A stretch of 59,122 bases of DNA from Candidatus Cloacimonadota bacterium (GTDB taxonomy: Bacteria > Cloacimonadota > Cloacimonadia > JGIOTU-2): contig JAUWMT010000015.1 in the NCBI GenBank assembly GCA_030613025.1, positions 1 through 59,122 on the forward strand, in the 5' to 3' direction. The notes beneath the pieces are model-generated. The model was not told the origin of the DNA and made no database searches. It worked only from the letters and a program-made list of their open reading frames with translations. A program made the translations under genes and the position numbers. Below, piece by piece: positions 53,745 through 59,122 of the stretch (the stretch's first letter is position 1; the number at the start of each line of letters is the position of its first letter).

Positions 53745-55301
53745 ATGAAAAAAGCAAAGATACTCTGGATAGATGATGAAATACAGATGCTCAAACCGCA
53801 TATAATATTTCTGGAAGAAAGAAATTTCGAAGTGGTTTCTGCATCCAATGGAAACGACGGCATTGAACTCGTGGAAGAACAAAATTTTGATATCGTTCTT
53901 CTCGATGAAATGATGCCCGGACTCGATGGACTGGAAACTCTTGTGCAGATCAAGAAGCTCAATGAAAGTCTGCCTGTGGTAATGGTCACTAAGAACGAAG
54001 AAGAGGGTTTGATGAACAAAGCGATCGCACAGCAGATCACAGATTATATCATCAAACCTATCAACCCCAACCAGATACTGATGTCCCTTAAGAAGATATT
54101 GATGTCTGAAGAGATCCGCAGAAACCGGACTGGCGAAGAGTATGCGGAATTCTCAGCAAAACTAAATCAAAAACTCTTCGCAGAACCAAACTGGCGGGAT
54201 TGGATAGATATATACCGCTCCATTGCAGAATGGGATCTGAAGCTGGACCAGCTATATTACGAAGATATCATTCAAATGCACTTGTATGAAAAGAAAAATT
54301 GCGATACCGAGTTTTCAAACTACATCGCTGCTCATTATGAAGATTTTCTCACTCAATCTGACGGACCTGTGCTTTCTCCTGATATTGTAAGAAAATACGC
54401 TGCTGACAGATTATACACGAAGAAGGTTGTATATTTTGTTGTCCTCGACTGTCTGCGACTCGATCAATTCATGGTATTAAAGCCCTTTATTGAAGAGCTT
54501 TTCAATGTGAAAACGGATTATTATTATTCAATTTTACCCACTTCAACGCCATATTCCCGAAATGCAATTTTCGCCGGTATGATGCCAGGTAAGATCGCAA
54601 AAGTATACCCACAATTCTGGCGCACCAGCAAAGAAGTGGAAAGCAGTCTTAACCGCGATGAGCACTTTTTCATCGATGAACAGCTAAAAAAGATGGATAT
54701 TCCCATGCCGCATGGAAGTAAGTATATAAAGATACTGAATACTGAGGAAGGCGAGTATGTCACAAAAAAGATCCCTTCCTATAAAAAAGAACGATTGGTC
54801 GTTCTCGTGTATAACTTTTTGGACCTGCTGCTTCATCACAGATTTAAAGATGAAATACTTCAGGAGATCATACCTAACGACCGTGCACTGCGTTCTTTAA
54901 CAAAGCTGTGGTTTTTGAATTCGCAGTTCTATAAAACACTCAAACTAATCGCCAAACAGGATGCTGTGGTTGTACTAACAACTGATCACGGTTCGATAAA
55001 AGTTGAGCATGCCACAAAGGTTATCAGCGATAAGGAAATCTCATCCGGATTGCGCTCAAAACACGGCAAGAATATCACCTGTAATGACAGGCATACTATC
55101 AAAATATCCGATCCGAAACGATATGGACTTCCTGCTGAAAATGTGGTCGAGAATTTCATCTTTGCCAAAGGTGATCATTACTTTGTGTATCCAACTGCTT
55201 ATAATGAGTACAAGCGTAAATTCGACGGCACTTATCAGCACGGAGGAGTTTCCATGGAAGAAATGATCCTGCCTGTCTCCGTTTTAACGCCCAAGAAGTA
55301 A
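53745..55301 (+). CDS. porX: PorX-like response regulator with PglZ domain
   Basis: 518 aa. Receiver domain (1-about 120): Asp10-Asp11 (WIDDE), phospho-acceptor Asp54 (VLLDEMMPG), VTKN and Lys in YIIKPINP. A helical linker leads to a PglZ/alkaline-phosphatase-superfamily domain (about 205-515) with VLDCLRLDQF, TTDHGS and NDRHTIKIS. This architecture is that of PorX, which with the sensor PorY controls and interacts with the T9SS machinery in Bacteroidota. It fits the two T9SS cargo proteins at 2.6-11.2 kb. tsaE starts 1 nt after the stop. GGAAT upstream is a weak RBS. Confidence 0.9.
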   Translation: MKKAKILWIDDEIQMLKPHIIFLEERNFEVVSASNGNDGIELVEEQNFDIVLLDEMMPGLDGLETLVQIKKLNESLPVVMVTKNEEEGLMNKAIAQQITDYIIKPINPNQILMSLKKILMSEEIRRNRTGEEYAEFSAKLNQKLFAEPNWRDWIDIYRSIAEWDLKLDQLYYEDIIQMHLYEKKNCDTEFSNYIAAHYEDFLTQSDGPVLSPDIVRKYAADRLYTKKVVYFVVLDCLRLDQFMVLKPFIEELFNVKTDYYYSILPTSTPYSRNAIFAGMMPGKIAKVYPQFWRTSKEVESSLNRDEHFFIDEQLKKMDIPMPHGSKYIKILNTEEGEYVTKKIPSYKKERLVVLVYNFLDLLLHHRFKDEILQEIIPNDRALRSLTKLWFLNSQFYKTLKLIAKQDAVVVLTTDHGSIKVEHATKVISDKEISSGLRSKHGKNITCNDRHTIKISDPKRYGLPAENVVENFIFAKGDHYFVYPTAYNEYKRKFDGTYQHGGVSMEEMILPVSVLTPKK

Positions 55302-55302
55302 A

Positions 55303-55767
55303 ATGGCTCACGATTCTTATTTTTGGGAATATATAAGCTCTTCTGAAAAGAAAACTACACAGATCGCAAAGGATTTTGCTGATATCCTGCAAATGGGTGA
55401 TGTCGTGGCACTTAAAGGTGAATTGGGCAGCGGAAAAACTTTTTTTGTGAAAAAGGTAGTTGAGGAATTGGGATTCGACGGCTATGTATCGAGTCCAACT
55501 TTTACCATTCTGAACATTTATGAAGCTTCGACCTATCTCTATCATTTTGATTTCTATCGTCTGAATAATATCGAAGAAATTGAAAAGATCGGCTTTTCAG
55601 ACCTACTTACGGAAGAGGGGATTTTTTTCATCGAGTGGCCCGAAAAAGCCCGAGTGCTGCTGCCCGATGAATATTTTGAGATAAGAATTGACATTGTAAA
55701 TGGAACTCACAGAAAAATAAGGATTAAAAAAATCATTAGAAATAAGGATATACCATGTCAAAATTGA
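55303..55767 (+). CDS. tsaE: tRNA threonylcarbamoyladenosine synthesis ATPase TsaE
   Basis: 154 aa. Walker A GELGSGKTFF, then SSPTFTILNIYE, YHFDFYRL and FIEWPEKA are TsaE landmarks. It works with TsaB and TsaD to make t6A37 on ANN-decoding tRNAs. It overlaps the next gene by 13 nt and follows porX after 1 nt, so three genes are coupled. Confidence 0.95.
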   Translation: MAHDSYFWEYISSSEKKTTQIAKDFADILQMGDVVALKGELGSGKTFFVKKVVEELGFDGYVSSPTFTILNIYEASTYLYHFDFYRLNNIEEIEKIGFSDLLTEEGIFFIEWPEKARVLLPDEYFEIRIDIVNGTHRKIRIKKIIRNKDIPCQN

Positions 55768-57101
55768 TGAAAAGTGTTTCTGGTATTCGCGGAATTGTTG
55801 GAGATTCTCTCACAACGGAACTTGTGCTCTCCTTTGCAAAAAGATTCGGGGTGTTTTCAAAACGCAGAAAAGTCGTAGTTGGAAGAGATTCCCGAACAAC
55901 AGGAGAAATGCTGCTCAATGCTGTTTCTGCCGGTTTGATGTCTGTCGGAGCAGATGTGATCGATCTGGGAATGTGCCCGACGCCAACAATACTTCTTGCT
56001 GTTGAAAATCTTAATGCTGACGGAGGGATTGCTATCACTGCGAGCCATAATCCCCAGGAGTGGAATGCACTAAAGCTCATAAATGGTCAGGGCACTTTTT
56101 TGACGCCAGCCCAATCTCATGATTTCTGGAATATTCCCGAAGATGAGTTAAAAGACCTTGATTGGGCTAAGATCGGATCATTCTCACAATATGGTTGTGC
56201 GATCGAAGACCACATCGAAGCGATCATGAAACTTCCCATCATAGCGGTAGATAAGATAAAAGAAAAGAATTTCAAAGTAGTCATAGATTCAACGAATGGC
56301 GCTGGCGGTTTGATGTCACCACTTCTGCTAAAAGCGCTTGGTTGTGAAGTGATCGAGTTGTATTCAGAACCGAATGGAATGTTCTCACGCATTGCAGAAC
56401 CGGCAGCAAAAAATCTTGGCGCCCTGGAAAATGAAGTAAAAAAATATGCTGCTGATATTGGCTTTGCCACTGATCCAGATGTGGATAGATTATCAATTGT
56501 TTCTAATGATGGGATTGCGCTTGGCACAGAATATACACTTCTGCTTGCTGAAAAGTATGTGCTCTCACAAAAGAAAGGAAATATCGCTACGAATTTGTCT
56601 TCCTCGATGGCTTCAGATGTGATTGCAAAGGAAAACGAAGTTGGAATCTTTCATTCTCCGGTAGGTGAGATCAATGTTGCAGAAGCAATGAAAGAACATA
56701 ATTGCGTGATAGGTGGTGAAGGCAATGGGGGAGTCATTCTGCCCGATCTTCACTTCACACGTGATGCTCCGCTTGGAATGGCGCTTATCCTTTCATATAT
56801 GGCAATTTCAGGGAAAAGAATATCTGAATTAGCAGCAGAAATTCCTAAGTATTATATCTATAAAACCAAGCTCGAACTTGATGAGAATATAGAATTTGAT
56901 GCGGTAAGTGAAAGTATTATAAAAGATTTTTCCACCAAAGAACTTGATACACAGGACGGTATTAAAATAATTGATTCGGAATTCTGGATACATATCAGGA
57001 AATCTGGTACCGAGCCGATCGTGCGTATTATTGCTGAAAGTAGCTCTGAAGATAAATCAAAAAAACTTTGTGAACAGATAATTCAAAAATATTTTAGGTA
57101 A
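55755..57101 (+). CDS. Phosphohexomutase (phosphoglucosamine/phosphomannomutase family)
   Basis: 448 aa. Phosphoserine loop TASHNP, start SVSGIRGIVGDSLT, metal loop DPDVDRLSI, sugar-binding GGEGNGGVI and phosphate-binding RKSGTEPIVRI. It belongs to the alpha-D-phosphohexomutase family, closest in style to GlmM/archaeal-type phosphoglucosamine mutase, which makes glucosamine-1-phosphate for envelope precursors. Phosphomannomutase activity cannot be excluded. It overlaps tsaE by 13 nt. Confidence 0.9.
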   Translation: MSKLMKSVSGIRGIVGDSLTTELVLSFAKRFGVFSKRRKVVVGRDSRTTGEMLLNAVSAGLMSVGADVIDLGMCPTPTILLAVENLNADGGIAITASHNPQEWNALKLINGQGTFLTPAQSHDFWNIPEDELKDLDWAKIGSFSQYGCAIEDHIEAIMKLPIIAVDKIKEKNFKVVIDSTNGAGGLMSPLLLKALGCEVIELYSEPNGMFSRIAEPAAKNLGALENEVKKYAADIGFATDPDVDRLSIVSNDGIALGTEYTLLLAEKYVLSQKKGNIATNLSSSMASDVIAKENEVGIFHSPVGEINVAEAMKEHNCVIGGEGNGGVILPDLHFTRDAPLGMALILSYMAISGKRISELAAEIPKYYIYKTKLELDENIEFDAVSESIIKDFSTKELDTQDGIKIIDSEFWIHIRKSGTEPIVRIIAESSSEDKSKKLCEQIIQKYFR

Positions 57102-57113
57102 GAAATAATGGAT

Positions 57114-57130
57114 CAATTTACGGTAAATTG
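57114..57130. promoter_or_regulatory. Palindrome upstream of the 2TM gene
   Basis: CAATTTAC-G-GTAAATTG, 8-bp arms around one base, 31 nt before the 2TM start. It could be an operator. A 17-codon open frame (57108-57161) crosses it and ends directly at the 2TM start. Confidence 0.35.
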
Positions 57131-57161
57131 TTTTGATACTAATTCACAAAAAGGAGTATAA

Positions 57162-57449
57162 ATGACAAACTTTGATAAAGAATCAGAAGAATACAAAAGA
57201 GCAAAAATGCGGGTTGATGAGATCAGGGGATTTTGGTCACATTTCGCAGTGTATATTATAGTGAATATTGGAATATTCATTATTAATATGTTAACTACTC
57301 CTCATCACTTGTGGTTTTATTGGCCTATGCTTGGATGGGGGATCGGTTTGTTAGCTCATGGCTTCCATGTATTTTGCGCACAGGGTATATTCGGCAAGGA
57401 TTGGGAGGATCGTCAGATCAAAAAACATATGGATAAGAAGGATCAATAA
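57162..57449 (+). CDS. 2TM-domain membrane protein
   Basis: 95 aa. AKMRVDEIRGFWSHFAVYII, two transmembrane helices (about 26-46 and 54-75) and a polar FGKDWEDRQIKKHMDKKDQ tail match the small 2TM domain family, sometimes found fused to LytTR regulators or sensor kinases. Function as a stand-alone protein is unknown. AAAGGAG supports the start. Confidence 0.88.
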   Translation: MTNFDKESEEYKRAKMRVDEIRGFWSHFAVYIIVNIGIFIINMLTTPHHLWFYWPMLGWGIGLLAHGFHVFCAQGIFGKDWEDRQIKKHMDKKDQ

Positions 57450-58161
57450 GATTTCTCTTAATTTATTTCTATATTGTTAGTTAAGAAGTAGTATCTGTTG
57501 TTTTAGTTTAGAAAAAATTGAGCTGTTTTCTACTTCTATGAGATCGTTTTCTGCATCAAATTCCAAAATCAGAATTATCTTGTAATAAGCCCGTCACGGA
57601 GCAGTGTAACGGAGATGGATCGAGAGCTTGGAATTTCTTGTCACAAGTCGGAGAGCTTGTGATAAGTAATTCGTTGGAACATTACAACTTAAGACATACT
57701 CTGCGACATGTCTCAAGTTTTCAAAAAATAGAATTTAATTTATTTTTCTTCATTTTTTTCTAAATCAGTGTTCACCCTGTGAAATAATAGCTTTGCTGTT
57801 CCTGCTTTGCAGGATTTCACTGGGTAAATCTACCTCATCAGTGTTAATCTGTGTTCTATAAATGAAATGAAGACGGATTCTTTTCTGCTCCCGAGTCGTT
57901 CTCTTCGCGACCGACTCGTGATTTCCACCACCATAAAAAACAAAAAATGTCATTCTCGACCATGCTCAACTTGATTGGGTATCGGGAATCCAGAATTTTC
58001 GCATTTCTGAATTCCATTGCCTGCTGGCTGATGAAGTCCAGGAATGCTTAGTGTATGTAAAATGTTAACCTAAGTAGAGATTGGAACTATAATTATTTCC
58101 TTAATGATAGTCCATGAATTCAATTAGGGTAATTTTAGGAAGGGAATAACTGCAACAGCTT
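57450..58161. repeat. Intergenic repeats between the 2TM gene and etfB
   Basis: No gene is supported over about 710 nt. It holds an inverse copy of the CACAAGxxxGAGAGCTTGTG-type hairpin (about 57640-57664), a TTCACCCTGTGAAATA segment with a CCTGC-TTT-GCAGG hairpin (57801-57813), and an ATTCTCGA...TCGGGAAT hairpin (57952-57989). Confidence 0.7.
57952..57989. repeat. ATTCTCGA/TCGGGAAT hairpin repeat
   Basis: Degenerate member (one mismatch in the arms) of the dispersed ATTCCCG hairpin family, in the same orientation as 14441-14491. Confidence 0.55.
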
Positions 58162-58941
58162 TTAGCATAGCTCTTTCAAGTATTCTACGAGTTTTTTTGC
58201 GACTTCTTCCGGTTCACCTTCGAGCATCATGGTTTTCTTCACTAATGTTGGAGTATAAATTTCTTCGACCTGTGTGGGAGAGCCATTCAGCCCAACCCTT
58301 TTTTCATCAAGATCGAGGTCTTCAAATGTCCAGACAGGTATTTCGGCTTTTTTTGCTTTCATTTTAGTTCGCAGAGAAGGCAGACGAGGTTCATTAATAT
58401 CTTTAACAACAGTAAGCACGATCGGGAATTGTGATTCGACCATATCAAAACCGTCTTCCATCATTCTATATGCTGTGATCTTACCATTTTCAATGGAATC
58501 GATCTTTTTCACAAAAGCGATCTGCGGGATATCAAGATGACTCGCAATGCCCGGTCCGACCTGTGCTGTATCTCCATCGATCGCTTGTTTGCCAAACAGA
58601 ATTATATCATAATCACCGAGTTTTCGTATGGCTGCTGAAAGCGTGTAACTTGTTGCCAGAGTGTCCGAGCCGGCAAATTTCTTATCGGAGATCAAAATTG
58701 CATTATCCACACCAATAGCCAGTGCTTCGCGCAGTGCATTTTCTACCTGGGGAGGTCCCATACTAATTACAGTCACAGTTCCGCCATGTGCTTCTTTGAT
58801 GCGCAATGCCTCTTCCAATGCATACATATCAAAAGGATTGATGATGCTTTCCACACCTTCGCGAATGAGTGTATTGTTTTCCGGATTTATCTTTATATCA
58901 ATGGTATCCGGAACCTGCTTTATACAAACTATAATGTTCAT
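58162..58941 (-). CDS. etfB: Electron transfer flavoprotein, beta subunit
   Basis: 259 aa, typical length. Landmarks are IVCIKQVPDTIDIKINPENNTL, INPFDMYALEEALRIKE, DTAQVGPGIASHLDIPQI and the C-terminal LPSLRTKMKAKKAEIPVW. It binds AMP and, with EtfA, shuttles electrons from acyl-CoA or related dehydrogenases. etfA normally follows etfB, but on this strand there is only a 700-nt repeat-rich spacer downstream, so etfA must be elsewhere. AGGAG 7-10 nt before the ATG supports the start. Confidence 0.95.
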   Translation of the reverse strand: MNIIVCIKQVPDTIDIKINPENNTLIREGVESIINPFDMYALEEALRIKEAHGGTVTVISMGPPQVENALREALAIGVDNAILISDKKFAGSDTLATSYTLSAAIRKLGDYDIILFGKQAIDGDTAQVGPGIASHLDIPQIAFVKKIDSIENGKITAYRMMEDGFDMVESQFPIVLTVVKDINEPRLPSLRTKMKAKKAEIPVWTFEDLDLDEKRVGLNGSPTQVEEIYTPTLVKKTMMLEGEPEEVAKKLVEYLKELC

Positions 58942-59122
58942 TTTATTTCTCCTACAAATAAATAATTTTAACCACGAAAAACACGAAAAGCACGAAAGAG
59001 TTTTTTAAGAAAAATATTTCATTAAATTTCATTTTATTTATTATGTGTTTTTTTTTATTCATGAATTAACTCTATTAAAAATCCAGAACACATTTTTTCA
59101 TATACTTCAAAAAATCGTACAC
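58942..59122. repeat. Upstream region of etfB with ACCACGAAA repeat
   Basis: Contains ACCACGAAA, AACACGAAA, AGCACGAAA at about 58971-58997, the GAAA-core version of the 9-mer triplet at 53249. Nothing else is recognised up to the window end. Confidence 0.6.

Noticed and set aside
57108-57161. 17-codon leader peptide before the 2TM gene
   Set aside because: It has no ribosome binding site of its own or amino-acid bias typical of attenuators; noted only because it ends exactly at the next start.
57765-57953. 62-codon minus-strand open frame
   Set aside because: It is repeat-derived (CCTGC hairpin, TTCACCCTGTG words), with no coding support.

Overview
The window looks like a chromosomal segment of an AT-rich bacterium of the FCB superphylum, most plausibly Candidatus Cloacimonadota or a close relative. 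This is inferred from two secreted proteins with C-terminal type IX secretion (T9SS) sorting domains, a PorX-like response regulator with a PglZ domain, a DUF2723 membrane protein, a gingipain-like C25 peptidase, and abundant short intergenic repeats of kinds common in such genomes. No rRNA, tRNA or CRISPR array was seen.

Layout. 1-7.7 kb is accessory: a two-gene unit of unknown function, a T9SS-type C39-like peptidase, and a VapBC toxin-antitoxin pair between long direct repeats. 7.7-14.3 kb holds a C25 peptidase, TldD and a transglutaminase-like lipoprotein. 14.8-18.3 kb is a small integron-like array: a tyrosine recombinase remnant interrupted by a decayed GIY-YIG cassette, then two gene cassettes (a PD-(D/E)XK-like protein and RhuM) separated by attC-like sites. 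18.3-30.7 kb is mostly housekeeping: aldehyde dehydrogenase, FmdE-like protein, hflK-hflC, rplM-rpsI-rpsB-tsf-pyrH-frr, a small ferredoxin and a DUF2723 protein. 30.7-42.1 kb, on the minus strand, is a second and larger cassette array with no integrase in view. It carries a type III restriction-modification pair, a membrane protein, an Sll1717-like ATPase plus sodium:solute symporter pair, and a TrlF-like PHP/ATPase. HicB and HicBA modules within repeats lie next to it (42.4-43.5 kb). 43.5-59.1 kb is core: secA, topA, a MacB-like permease, rseP, tgt, a GxxExxY gene between inverted repeats, porX-like, tsaE, a phosphohexomutase, a 2TM protein and etfB.

The strongest unexpected result is the integron reading. 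At six boundaries the first six bases of a cassette (TTRRRY-type) are the reverse complement of the R'' box at that cassette's own 3' end. The pairs are TTACAG/CTGTAA, TTAAGC/GCTTAA, TTATAA/TTATAA, TTATAC/GTATAA, TTAGAT/ATCTAA and TTGTGC/GCACAA. This is the arrangement expected for inserted integron cassettes and would be unlikely six times by chance. The larger array appears to be a defence-type cargo set, including an ATPase-transporter pair that I do not recognise as a described system.

Other points of interest are a ribosomal protein S2 with a C-terminal C2H2 zinc finger, a duplicated promoter/5' segment shared by hflK and rplM, and a GxxExxY nuclease-fold gene that almost exactly fills the space between two inverted 28-bp repeats. 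All functional calls were made by eye from motifs; no database search was run.
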